From the NCBI RefSeq assembly GCF_030817355.1, contig NZ_JAUSZH010000001.1:5208501-5272500 (forward strand): a DNA stretch of 64,000 bases, read 5' to 3'. Positions 1 through 8,035 of this stretch are shown here, in pieces; the stretch's first letter is position 1, and each line of letters opens with the position of its first letter. This DNA comes from Streptomyces sp. V1I1 (GTDB lineage Bacteria > Actinomycetota > Actinomycetes > Streptomycetales > Streptomycetaceae). A program made the position numbers and the translations under genes. The notes below the pieces were generated by a model, which saw only the letters and a list, made by a program, of their open reading frames with translations, ran no database searches and was not told the origin of the DNA.

Positions 1-555
1 CCGCTCCGGGACGCTCTCGGTGCGCGGCTCGGGTTGCCCGTCGTGCTCGACAAGGACACCAACGCCGCCGCCCTCGGACTCGCCCTGCGTGGGCCCGGGG
101 GCTCGTTCGCGTATCTCCATCTCGGTACGGGGCTGGGCGCGGGCCTCGTACTCGGCGGGGCGCTCTACCGGGGTGCGCGCACCGGGGCGGGGGAGTTCGG
201 GCATCAGGTCATCCAGCTCGACGGGCCCGAGTGCGGCTGCGGCAGGAGCGGCTGTATCGAGGCGCTCTGCCTCGCCGCCGTCGGGCGCGGCGACATCGAC
301 CGGGCCGCGGGTGTCCTCGGGATCGGCGCCGCGAACCTCGTCGAGCTGCTCGACATCGACCGGGTGCTGCTCGGCGGCCGGGCCGTGACCGCGGCAGCCG
401 AGCCGTTCGTACGGGGAGTCGGCGAGCGCGTCCGCGTCCCCGTGGCCCTCGCTGAAGGCGGCACGCACATCGTCGCGGAGGGCGCCGCGCAGCTGGTGCT
501 CGCGCCCCTGTTCGGCCACGCCGAGGCGTCACCTACCGGACCGAAAATACGCTGA
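1..555 (+). CDS. ROK-family sugar kinase/regulator-like protein, 5' end cut off by window
   Basis: The reading frame is open from base 1, so the N-terminal ATP-binding part lies outside the window. The visible part shows ROK features: the DTNAAALG segment, the glycine-rich LGTGLGAG loop, and the zinc motif CGCGRSGCIEA. This family phosphorylates sugars such as glucose or acts as a sugar-responsive regulator; the missing N-terminus would tell which. The stretch between the zinc motif and the GAANLVELLDIDRVLLGG segment is only about 20 residues, shorter than the 60 or so usual in ROK kinases, so this is a compact or partly reduced member. It ends 129 bases before the next gene on the same strand. 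Confidence 0.85.
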   Translation, partial: PLRDALGARLGLPVVLDKDTNAAALGLALRGPGGSFAYLHLGTGLGAGLVLGGALYRGARTGAGEFGHQVIQLDGPECGCGRSGCIEALCLAAVGRGDIDRAAGVLGIGAANLVELLDIDRVLLGGRAVTAAAEPFVRGVGERVRVPVALAEGGTHIVAEGAAQLVLAPLFGHAEASPTGPKIR

Positions 556-684
556 TAGGGCGGAGTTGCGCGGCTGTTCGGCCCCAAGGAGAGCCGGAGC
601 CGTGTCCCCACGCGCGCGCGGGGGGAAGGTTTTGGGGCACGGCCGGGCGATCCCCCAGCCGTAGGCGATCAGCAAAGGCCCCTC

Positions 685-1722
685 ATGCGACTGCGCTATG
701 CCCTCACCGTCGGCGTCACCGCAGCCGCCATCGCGCCCGCGGCGCTCACCGCCGCGACCGCGACAGCGGCGACGCCGGCGACGGCAGTGACGGCAGCCGC
801 TCCCGTGGCCCCGCGCCCCGCAGCCCCGCGCCCCGCGGCCGACACGGCGCTCACCAGCTCGACGGCGACGGCCGCGATGACTGGGACGGCGGCGATCACT
901 GGGACGGCCGCGATGACTGGGACGGCGGCGGCTTTCATGACCCGGGGCCTGGCCGCACGCCCCGCCGCCGATGCCATCGCCGCGCCCGCGGCCACACCGC
1001 AGGCCCCGCCCGCGGACAAACCCGGCGAGCCGCCCGCCGCCACCGCCCTCCCCACCCAGCAGGAGAACCCCGCCGGCCGGCAGCCCACCTGCGGCAAGGC
1101 ATCCGACCCCGACTTCCCCATCGACACCCGCGTCCTCGGCGGCGCGTCCGTCCACCGCCCCGGCGGCGGCTTCGAGCCCTGGTCCGTCGAACTCGCCAAC
1201 ACCACCGGCGAGGCCTGCCAGAACATCCACCCCGTGATCATCTTCACCGGACGCGACCCCGGTCTCACCCCGCCCCGGATCACGCTGGAGTTCTACGACG
1301 ACGAGGCCGCCCTCTGGCGCCCCGTCGTCCTCGAGACGACCGCCGAGGGCGAGGTCGTCGGCGTACTCGACGGCGAGGGCCGTTTCCCCGGCTTCGCCGT
1401 CCCGGCCCGCAAGTCCGTCACCGCCAAAGTCCGGCTCAGGCTCGCCACCGACGCCCCGCCCAACGAGGTCACGGTCAACGCCGCGGTCGTCCAGCGGCAG
1501 GGCGACGACGGCGACTGGGTCGGAGAGTCCGGCGACTACCGCTTCGCCGTCCTCGGCGGCGACGACTCCGGCATCGACGCGGGCGTCACCCCTGACGAGC
1601 TCGCCGCCACCGGCACCGGCACCGGCTCCCTGGTCCTCCTCGGCGCCGCCTTCGGCGCGGTCCTGCTGGGCAGCGGGGCTCTGGTGCTCGCGTCCCGGTG
1701 GCGGCCCAAGGGCCGACGCTGA
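685..1722 (+). CDS. LAxTG-anchored secreted surface protein
   Basis: 345 residues. An N-terminal signal peptide is followed by a low-complexity Ala/Thr/Pro region to about residue 130, which includes three tandem copies of a short TGTAA-type unit. A globular part follows (about 150-300) with two cysteines and beta-rich character. The C-terminus is a classic sorting signal: LAATG at 306-310, a hydrophobic stretch, then the basic tail RWRPKGRR. Streptomyces class E sortases recognise LAxTG, so this protein is expected to be linked to peptidoglycan. The function of the globular part is not recognised. Start chosen at the ATG with a weak AAAGG upstream; the hydrophobic signal begins directly after it. 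Confidence 0.8.
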   Translation: MRLRYALTVGVTAAAIAPAALTAATATAATPATAVTAAAPVAPRPAAPRPAADTALTSSTATAAMTGTAAITGTAAMTGTAAAFMTRGLAARPAADAIAAPAATPQAPPADKPGEPPAATALPTQQENPAGRQPTCGKASDPDFPIDTRVLGGASVHRPGGGFEPWSVELANTTGEACQNIHPVIIFTGRDPGLTPPRITLEFYDDEAALWRPVVLETTAEGEVVGVLDGEGRFPGFAVPARKSVTAKVRLRLATDAPPNEVTVNAAVVQRQGDDGDWVGESGDYRFAVLGGDDSGIDAGVTPDELAATGTGTGSLVLLGAAFGAVLLGSGALVLASRWRPKGRR

Positions 1723-2024
1723 TCGTTCTCGTACATCTGCGAACATCCCCTGGTGCAACGGGGGCTGAGGGCCGCCCGCGGGTGGTTCTGCTGGGGGTCC
1801 GGGGGTTGTCCCCCGGGAGATGCGGGACGGTGCACCTGGGCAACCGGAACTGAGGGCCGACTCCAACTCCGCGACGCGTCTGGTCAGTTCAGGTCCGTGC
1901 CGAGCCCGTCCGGTCATCGACGGGGTCAAGATCAGCCCAGCCTGACTAGGCTGGGGATGCCGGAGACTCACAGGGCCGTGCCTCCGGCGTCCACAGCACA
2001 CTGCGTACGGCAGGAGTCCGTCTG
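1723..2024. other. Intergenic region with one GC hairpin
   Basis: This 302-base gap holds a short perfect hairpin at 1799-1816 (CCGGGGG-TTGT-CCCCCGG) without a T-run, a plausible terminator for the upstream surface protein. The remainder must carry the promoter of the NagD-like gene. I see no further gene or clear motif. Confidence 0.5.
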
Positions 2025-2804
2025 ATGGCAGAGCGCAAGCCGATCGAATCCTGGCTCACCGACATGGATGGTGTCCTGATCCACGAGGGCGTGCCGATCC
2101 CGGGCGCCGACGCCTTCATCAAGAGGCTGCGGGAGACCGGGAAGCCGTTCTTGGTGCTGACCAACAACTCCATCTACACCGCGCGCGACCTGCACGCACG
2201 GCTCGCCCGGATGGGCCTGGACGTGCCCGTGGAGAACATCTGGACCTCGGCGCTGGCCACCGCGCAGTTCCTGGACGACCAGCGTCCCGGCGGCACGGCG
2301 TACGTCATCGGTGAGGCGGGTCTGACCACCTCCCTGCACGACATCGGCTATGTCCTGACCGACCACGACCCCGACTATGTGGTGCTCGGCGAGACCCGTA
2401 CGTACAGCTTCGAGGCGCTCACCAAGGCGATCCGGCTGATCAACGCCGGGGCCCGGTTCATCTGCACCAACCCGGACGAGACCGGCCCCTCCGCCGAGGG
2501 CCCGCTGCCCGCGACCGGCGCGGTCGCGGCGCTGATCACCAAGGCGACCGGCAAGGACCCGTACTTCGCGGGCAAGCCGAACCCGCTGATGATGCGGACC
2601 GGGCTGAACGCCATCGGCGCGCACTCCGAGACCAGCGCGATGATCGGCGACCGGATGGACACCGACGTGCTGGCCGGACTGGAAGCGGGTATGGAGACCT
2701 TCCTGGTGCTCACCGGGCTCACCACCCCCGAGGCCGTCGACCGGTATCCCTTCCGGCCTTCCACGGTCGTCGACTCGATCGCGGATCTCGTCGACCGCAT
2801 CTGA
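2025..2804 (+). CDS. HAD-IIA family phosphatase (NagD-like)
   Basis: 259 residues, the normal length for NagD-like HAD hydrolases, which dephosphorylate small phosphorylated metabolites in the cytoplasm. Motif I is LTDMDGVL (nucleophile and acid Asp at 13 and 15), motif II is the LTNNS segment, and the C-terminal GDRMDTD (about 208-214) is the magnesium-binding motif IV. An intervening C2-type cap is implied by the GPLPATGAV and KPNPLMM segments. Start is the ATG at 2025. The gene is followed closely by a secreted protein gene. The physiological substrate cannot be read from the sequence. Confidence 0.93.
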   Translation: MAERKPIESWLTDMDGVLIHEGVPIPGADAFIKRLRETGKPFLVLTNNSIYTARDLHARLARMGLDVPVENIWTSALATAQFLDDQRPGGTAYVIGEAGLTTSLHDIGYVLTDHDPDYVVLGETRTYSFEALTKAIRLINAGARFICTNPDETGPSAEGPLPATGAVAALITKATGKDPYFAGKPNPLMMRTGLNAIGAHSETSAMIGDRMDTDVLAGLEAGMETFLVLTGLTTPEAVDRYPFRPSTVVDSIADLVDRI

Positions 2805-2897
2805 GCACGTCAGAGGGCACAATCGGACTACTGAGCCGCTCCTGCGGATGCGAAAACGGCCCGGACGCGTGAATCTTTCCGTATCAGGAGGTTCACG

Positions 2898-3761
2898 ATG
2901 CGTTCAGGTTTGGTTACTTTCCGTGCCGCAGGGGTGGCTGCCGTACTCGTCCTGGCGCCGACCGCCGCGGCCGCGTACGCCGCCGATTCTGTGAAGGTCA
3001 CGGTCGTCCCGTCCAAGGTCGCCCCCGGCGGCGAGGTGGAGGTCCTCGTCTCCGGTTGCCAGGGCATGACCGGAGCTGCCAGGTCCCAGGGGTTCGTCGC
3101 GTACGCCGCGCTGGCGAGCCGCAATGGTGCGGGCACCCAGCTGTTCGGCGAGACGACCGTGAAATCCTCCGTGGAGCCCGGCACGTACAACATCGGCGTC
3201 ACCTGCGACGGCCGTGAGCACCCGGTATCGGCCCGCGTCCAGGTCGTCCAGAACGAGCCGACGGAGCGGCCGGACGAGCCGACCAAGCGGCCGAACGAGC
3301 CGACGAAACGGCCGGACCACTCGACGGAGCGGCCGGACGAGCCGACCAAGCGGGCTGATGAGCCCGCCAAGCGGCGGGACGAGCCGACCAAGCGGGCAGA
3401 GGAGTCGACCAAGCGGCGGGACGAGTCGACCAAGCAGTCGGAAGAGTCGTCCAAGCGGCCGGACGAGTCGTCCAAGCGGGGAGACCATCCGACGGAGCAG
3501 TCGTACGAGCCCACAGAGGAGTCGGACGAGGGGGAGTCGGACGAGGAGGAGTCGGACGAGTCGACCGACGACTCGACGCCCTTCGCGCCGGTTCGCGCGG
3601 GCGGCGGCGGCACGGCCGCCCTCGCGGCCGATGGCCCGCCGGACCCGGCCGAGGCCGGCCCCGGCATCCCGCACACCGTGATCGGCTTGGTCCTCGCGGG
3701 CGCGGCAGCGGTCGCCGTGGCTTTCCGCAGCTCACGGCGGCGCCGATCGGATTCGGACTGA
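2898..3761 (+). CDS. Secreted repeat-rich protein, probable sortase F substrate
   Basis: 287 residues with a strong Shine-Dalgarno (aggagg) before the ATG. A signal peptide (about 1-28) is followed by an Ig-like domain (about 31-118) with two cysteines. Next comes a highly charged tandem repeat (about 120-205) of five-residue units of the type KRPDE/TKR, then an acidic stretch. The C-terminus has a hydrophobic helix ending in RRRR. Just before the helix the sequence reads IPHTV (257-261), where a sorting signal would be expected. The canonical fifth Gly is missing, so anchoring by sortase is inferred from architecture and from the sortase gene one base downstream. The charged repeat probably acts as a wall-spanning stalk. 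Confidence 0.75.
   Translation: MRSGLVTFRAAGVAAVLVLAPTAAAAYAADSVKVTVVPSKVAPGGEVEVLVSGCQGMTGAARSQGFVAYAALASRNGAGTQLFGETTVKSSVEPGTYNIGVTCDGREHPVSARVQVVQNEPTERPDEPTKRPNEPTKRPDHSTERPDEPTKRADEPAKRRDEPTKRAEESTKRRDESTKQSEESSKRPDESSKRGDHPTEQSYEPTEESDEGESDEEESDESTDDSTPFAPVRAGGGGTAALAADGPPDPAEAGPGIPHTVIGLVLAGAAAVAVAFRSSRRRRSDSD
3255..3510 (+). repeat. Coding tandem repeat (15-bp units) in the secreted protein
   Basis: Degenerate 15-base units, roughly five codons each, encode alternating KR and DE pairs followed by P or S and T. The repeats keep frame throughout. Such units vary in copy number by slippage, which would change stalk length without breaking the frame. Confidence 0.7.
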
Positions 3762-3762
3762 C

Positions 3763-4431
3763 ATGTCCTCCGCCGATCGCCCGGCCGGGAACGGCCGGCT
3801 GCTCACCGGAGTGGCCTGGGCGGTACTCCTGCTCGGGCTCTGGCTCTGGGGCCGTGAGATGACCGACGGCCCCGGCGGAAGCTCCGCGCCCACCACCGGC
3901 GACGTGGCCGCGGTCGGCCGGCCGCTGGGCGTGCCGCTGCCGCCCGCCCACGACCCGCTGGACCCGGCCAGGCCGGACCAGGTGTCCATTCCGTCGATAG
4001 GGATCACCGCCCCGGTCGTCCCGCGCGGCCTGGACGTCACGGGCGCCGTGGATCCGCCGCCGTACGCCATGCCGCACACGGTCGGCTGGTACGACAGCGG
4101 TACGCAGCCGGGCGCGGCGGGCACGGCGCTGCTCGTCGGCCATGTCGACACCGAGACGAAACCGGCCGTCTTCTACGGTCTGAGCTCGGCCCGGCCGGGC
4201 GAGAAAGTCCAGGTGACCAGGGCCGACGGCTCGGTCGCGGAGTTCACCATCGACGACGTCCAGGTCGTCGACCAGGACCGGTTCGACGCGCAGAAGGTCT
4301 ACGGCCCGCGCAAGGACGGGCGCGCGGAACTGCGGCTGATCACCTGCGGAGGCACCTTCGACCGCGAGACCCGCGCGTACACCGCCAACGTGGTCGTCTC
4401 TGCCTACCTGACCGGGGTCACCAAGGGTTAG
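3763..4431 (+). CDS. Class F sortase
   Basis: 222 residues. One N-terminal membrane anchor (about 13-30) precedes a sortase beta-barrel. The catalytic triad is visible: His127 in LLVGHVDT, Cys195 in RLITCGG and Arg204 in ETRAYTANV. Sortases cleave a C-terminal sorting motif and transfer the protein to the peptide cross-bridge outside the membrane. The domain order and the short ITCGG active-site segment fit the actinobacterial class F type. The gene starts one base after the stop of the preceding secreted protein, which argues for a dedicated substrate-enzyme pair read from one transcript. Confidence 0.9.
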   Translation: MSSADRPAGNGRLLTGVAWAVLLLGLWLWGREMTDGPGGSSAPTTGDVAAVGRPLGVPLPPAHDPLDPARPDQVSIPSIGITAPVVPRGLDVTGAVDPPPYAMPHTVGWYDSGTQPGAAGTALLVGHVDTETKPAVFYGLSSARPGEKVQVTRADGSVAEFTIDDVQVVDQDRFDAQKVYGPRKDGRAELRLITCGGTFDRETRAYTANVVVSAYLTGVTKG

Positions 4432-4849
4432 CGGAGTCCTCCGCCGCCGGACGGGCGCTGTCTGCAACCCGGCTCGGCCGACGACATGCTCCCCCCAGAG
4501 CCGCCGGCCGAGCCGGGTCCTCAACCGCGGGTGCTCGGGCTGCGGGAGAAGCCCGGCGCCGGCGCGGGAGGTGCGGAAGGTCCGGTTGCGGTCCCGCCAG
4601 CGGCCGGGGCGGTTGCCGGACACTCTAGGGCCGCGAACGGGCCCGGCCTAGAGGCTGAATGACGCCATGTCGGGAAGTCGTCGCCTCCCCCGTGACCCTC
4701 GTGCCTCCCCTGTGCCCCACGTTCCCCGTCCGCTCCCGTCCGCCGCGTTGTCACAGCCTGTCCACGGTGCTCCGGCGGGGCTCGTGACCCTCCGCCGGGG
4801 TGTGCCACGATGGATTCGACCTGACTTGTCCGGCTGCAAGGGGGAGCGG
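4432..4849. other. Intergenic region between sortase and cslZ
   Basis: This 418-base gap holds a large hairpin at 4467-4518 (listed separately) and the upstream region of cslZ. An in-frame extension of cslZ reaches back to 4667 but is Arg/Pro rich and lacks a ribosome site, so I treat it as non-coding. No other gene is visible. Confidence 0.5.
4467..4518. terminator. Long GC-rich hairpin downstream of the sortase gene
   Basis: ACCCGGCTCGGCCG (4467-4480) is the exact reverse complement of CGGCCGAGCCGGGT (4505-4518), giving a 14-bp perfect stem with a 24-base loop. It lies 36 bases after the sortase stop. There is no T-run, as is common for Streptomyces terminators. Confidence 0.65.
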
Positions 4850-5857
4850 ATGTACGGCAGTTGGTCCGGCCGACGTGCCAGGGCGGGGGCGGTCGCGGCG
4901 GGGGCGGTGCTGTTGCTCGCAGGCTGTTCCTCCGACGACGGCAAGGACAGGAGACCGGCGGCGAGCCAGCAGCCCAAGGGGAACGATCCGTACTGGGTCA
5001 ACCCCGACGGCAACGCCGCCAAGCAGGTCGCCGCCTACCGCAACGACGGCGACGACAAGAACGCCGAGCTGATCAAGAAGATCGCCGATCAGCCGGTCGG
5101 CGAGTGGATCGGCCCGGACAACCCCGGGGCCGAGGCCAAGGGCTACACCGAGGCGGCCGCAAAGGCCGACCGGGACGCGCTGCTGGTGCTCTACAACATC
5201 CCGCACCGCGACTGCGGACAGTTCTCCAAGGGCGGCGCGGCCGACGGCAGCGCCTACCGCGCCTGGGTCGACCAGGTCGCGACGGGCATCGGCGACCGGC
5301 GGGCCACGGTGATCCTGGAGCCGGACGCGGTGCTGCATCTGGTGGACTCCTGTACGCCGCAGGAGTTCCACGAGGAGCGCTTCGACCTGCTCAAGGACGC
5401 TGTGGAGCGGCTGAAGCGGCAGCCGAACACCAAGGTGTACCTGGACGCGGGCAACGCCGGCTGGTCCCAGCCCGACGCGCTCTTCGATCCGCTCCAGCGG
5501 GCGGGCATCGAGGCGGCGGACGGCTTCGCCGTCAATGTCTCCAACTTCTATCCGACCGCGGCGAGCAAGGAGTTCGGCCAGAAGCTCTCCGCGAAGGTCG
5601 GCGGCAAGCACTTCGTCATCGACACAAGCCGCAACGGCAATGGCCCGTACACCAGCGGCGATCCTAAGGAGAACTGGTGCAATCCGCCGGGCCGCGCGCT
5701 CGGCGAGGCGCCGACCACGGACACCGGTGACCCGCTGGTCGACGCGTATCTGTGGGTGAAGCGCCCGGGGGAGTCGGACGGGGATTGCAGGGGCGGGCCC
5801 AAGGCGGGGGAGTGGTGGCCGGAGTACGCGCTCGGCCTGGCCCGCGCGACGAACTAG
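4850..5857 (+). CDS. cslZ: Secreted GH6 endoglucanase-like lipoprotein of the csl locus
   Basis: 335 residues. The start at 4850 is preceded by AAGGGGGAG and is followed at once by a lipoprotein signal with lipobox LLAGC (Cys26). The catalytic domain is glycoside hydrolase family 6: the acid motif IPHRDCG (Asp121) and the LEPDA segment (156-160) are both present, as are the C-terminal NPPGRALG and YLWVKRPGESDGDC segments. GH6 enzymes invert and cleave beta-1,4-glucans. Here the enzyme would sit on the outer membrane face next to CslA/GlxA and trim the glucan they make. The gene converges on glxA, as in the csl locus known from S. coelicolor and S. lividans. No carbohydrate-binding module is present. 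Confidence 0.88.
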   Translation: MYGSWSGRRARAGAVAAGAVLLLAGCSSDDGKDRRPAASQQPKGNDPYWVNPDGNAAKQVAAYRNDGDDKNAELIKKIADQPVGEWIGPDNPGAEAKGYTEAAAKADRDALLVLYNIPHRDCGQFSKGGAADGSAYRAWVDQVATGIGDRRATVILEPDAVLHLVDSCTPQEFHEERFDLLKDAVERLKRQPNTKVYLDAGNAGWSQPDALFDPLQRAGIEAADGFAVNVSNFYPTAASKEFGQKLSAKVGGKHFVIDTSRNGNGPYTSGDPKENWCNPPGRALGEAPTTDTGDPLVDAYLWVKRPGESDGDCRGGPKAGEWWPEYALGLARATN

Positions 5858-6094
5858 GCGGCGCGCGGGCTCCTTCCCGTAACCGGGGCTCCGCCCCCGG
5901 ACCCCGCGCCTCAAACTCCCCCAGACTTCGTCCGGGGGACCCCCAACGGGCTTGAATTCCCGCCCGTCCGGCGGAAACTTGAAGCCCGCCCGGGCAAATC
6001 AAGCCTGGCCGGCGATTGAGGCGCGGGGTTCGGGGGGAGCCCCGAAAACAAGCCCCGCCGGCGTTTGAGGCACGGGTCTGGGGCGGAGCCCCAG
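5858..6094. repeat. Streptomyces-type intergenic palindromic repeat cluster
   Basis: The gap between the convergent cslZ and glxA genes is filled with GC-rich palindromic modules: a ggggctccgcccc-type head, cgcgcctcaa, then cgccggc plus a short gattgagg tail, repeated and inverted about three times. The same modules recur at 20985-21092 and in part near 44920. Such elements commonly sit at the ends of Streptomyces genes and may serve as bidirectional terminators or transcript stabilisers. Confidence 0.7.
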
Positions 6095-8035
6095 TTATGG
6101 GACCTCGACCCACACGCCCTCGGACGGCGTCCCCTTCTCGCCCGTCACAAAGAGCATGTACCAGCCCGACGGCACCAGCGCCCGGTTCTTGGGCACGGTG
6201 ACCTGGACGCCGTCCGCCGTTCTCTTCATGCCGAGCGCGATGGAGCGCTGATCGACGTCGGTGACATGCGTGACAGCGCTCGGCCGCATCAGCTTGGCCG
6301 ACTTCACCGGGCCGCCCGCCCTCACCTTGAACTCGCCGCTCTCTCCGCGCTCGATCGACTTCGGGCCGCCGCTCACCTCGGGCCTGGAGCCCCGGTAGCG
6401 ATACGGCGGGGTGTAGATCTCGATGCGCTGCTCGAAGACGCCCGGCCTGGTGTTGGTCTTGTCCGCGAACAGCGAGTCCGAGCCGAAGGCCATGACGCGG
6501 CCGTCCGGGAGCAGCACCGAGCCCGAGTGGTAGTTGCGCCCCACCTGGGGGTCGGCAACCCGCTTGTACGTACCGGACTTCGGGTCGTACGTACGCGCCT
6601 GGAGGACATTGGAGCCGCCGCGCCCCCGGTAGTCCGACGAGCCCCCGGTGACCAGGACGGAGTCGTCCGGCAGTAGCGAGGCGCTCGGATAGCGGGTGCC
6701 CTTCTCCAGGGAAGCGCCCTCTGTGAAGCGGGGGTTGTTCTCCTTGAGGTCCACCACACGGGACTTCTCGCTGGACTTCTCGGACTCGCCGACCCCGCCG
6801 CCGCCGATGACCATGAACCGCTGGTCCTGGGCGGGCGGCAGCATGACCGTCGCGGAGGTCTCCATCCTGTCGGGGTCGCTCAGCCCGGGGATCTTGTCGA
6901 ACTCGTTCGTTGCCAGGTCCCAGACGCCCGGCTCACGGCCCACGTCGGCCGGTCCGTATCCGGCGTTGGAGCCGGAGTAGAAGAGCTTGCCGTTGTCCAT
7001 CAGGAAGATCGCCGGGTAGGTGGGGAACTTCCGGATGATCCCGGTGTACTTCCAGGTCCTGGTCTTCGGGTCGTAGATCTCGTCCTTGCCGGGGACGATC
7101 TGCCCGATCTCGTCGAGACCGGAGAGCGAGAGGACCCTGCCGTCCTTCAGGGTGGTCAGCGTGGGGTACCAGCGGGCCTCGTTCATGGGGTCGACGGTGA
7201 TGTACTTCTCCGCCACCGGGTCGAACTCGTAGGCCTCCTTGATGCCCTGGAAGTCCTTCTTGTCGAGCGCGAGCTTCTGCGCGATGCCGTAGACATTGCG
7301 GGCGTCGGAGCCCCTCAGGCCCTGCACCCGGTAGTTGTCCTCGGTGCCGGTCTCGTAGTCCTTGCCCGACGCCTCGGCCTCGACATAGATCCGGCCGAGC
7401 CCCGCCTCGGTCCGCAGGAACCTGCCGGTGTTCTTGTCGAAGATCTTCTTCGCCTTCTCCACCAGGACGGGGTCCCTGGAGACGAAGGTCTTGCCGTTCT
7501 CCTTGCCGGTGAACCTGGTGCCCGCGGGCAGTGTCTTGGGCTCGTCCGGGTCCTCGTTGTGGACGATCACCAGGCCGCCGGCCTTGGTCACATCGCCCTT
7601 GAGCTTCTCGTACCGCTTTGTGCCGCCCGCGACCAGCAGCTTCCCGTCGGGCAGCTGAGTGTGCCCGGCGCAGAACATGTCCTTGGGTGTGGGGATCTTC
7701 TTGAACTCATCGGTCTCCGGGTCCCACAGCACCGACTCGAACTTCTTCGCGTCGAAGTTCTTCTGGTTGTTGCCCGAGCCGGCGATCAGCAGCACCTTGC
7801 CGGTGTGCAGCAGGGCCGCGTGGATGGTGTTGACGCGGTACTCGGAGGGGACGTCGAGATAGTCCCAATGGCCGTTCTCGGCCTTGTAGTCCGGCTGGTT
7901 GATCTTGAAGTCGTGGTACTGCTCCGAGCCGAACCGCCACAGCGCGGGCCCGTTGAACGCGGCCAGCGTCACCACAACCGCCGCACCTGTCGCCATGCGG
8001 CGGGCGCGGCGGCCGCTTGGAGGGTAGTAGTTCAC
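6095..8035 (-). CDS. glxA: Copper radical oxidase GlxA (galactose-oxidase-like)
   Basis: 646 residues. A short cytoplasmic N-terminus and one membrane anchor (about 16-33) lead to an extracytoplasmic seven-bladed Kelch-type propeller and a C-terminal DUF1929-type domain. The segment DMFCAGH (Cys122) carries the cysteine expected to cross-link to the radical tyrosine, and the RNYHSG segment and a later His supply copper ligands. GlxA oxidises glycan or small alcohol ends with release of hydrogen peroxide and is needed with CslA for the tip glycan and morphological development in Streptomyces. The start is GTG at 8035, overlapping the cslA stop by four bases (GTGA), with a GGGGGA ribosome site, so the two genes are translationally coupled. 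Confidence 0.93.
   Translation of the reverse strand: MNYYPPSGRRARRMATGAAVVVTLAAFNGPALWRFGSEQYHDFKINQPDYKAENGHWDYLDVPSEYRVNTIHAALLHTGKVLLIAGSGNNQKNFDAKKFESVLWDPETDEFKKIPTPKDMFCAGHTQLPDGKLLVAGGTKRYEKLKGDVTKAGGLVIVHNEDPDEPKTLPAGTRFTGKENGKTFVSRDPVLVEKAKKIFDKNTGRFLRTEAGLGRIYVEAEASGKDYETGTEDNYRVQGLRGSDARNVYGIAQKLALDKKDFQGIKEAYEFDPVAEKYITVDPMNEARWYPTLTTLKDGRVLSLSGLDEIGQIVPGKDEIYDPKTRTWKYTGIIRKFPTYPAIFLMDNGKLFYSGSNAGYGPADVGREPGVWDLATNEFDKIPGLSDPDRMETSATVMLPPAQDQRFMVIGGGGVGESEKSSEKSRVVDLKENNPRFTEGASLEKGTRYPSASLLPDDSVLVTGGSSDYRGRGGSNVLQARTYDPKSGTYKRVADPQVGRNYHSGSVLLPDGRVMAFGSDSLFADKTNTRPGVFEQRIEIYTPPYRYRGSRPEVSGGPKSIERGESGEFKVRAGGPVKSAKLMRPSAVTHVTDVDQRSIALGMKRTADGVQVTVPKNRALVPSGWYMLFVTGEKGTPSEGVWVEVP

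Noticed and set aside
4667..4849. An N-terminal extension of CslZ by 61 codons
   Set aside because: The extension is Arg/Pro rich and would bury the lipoprotein signal; the ATG at 4850 has a good ribosome site directly before the signal.
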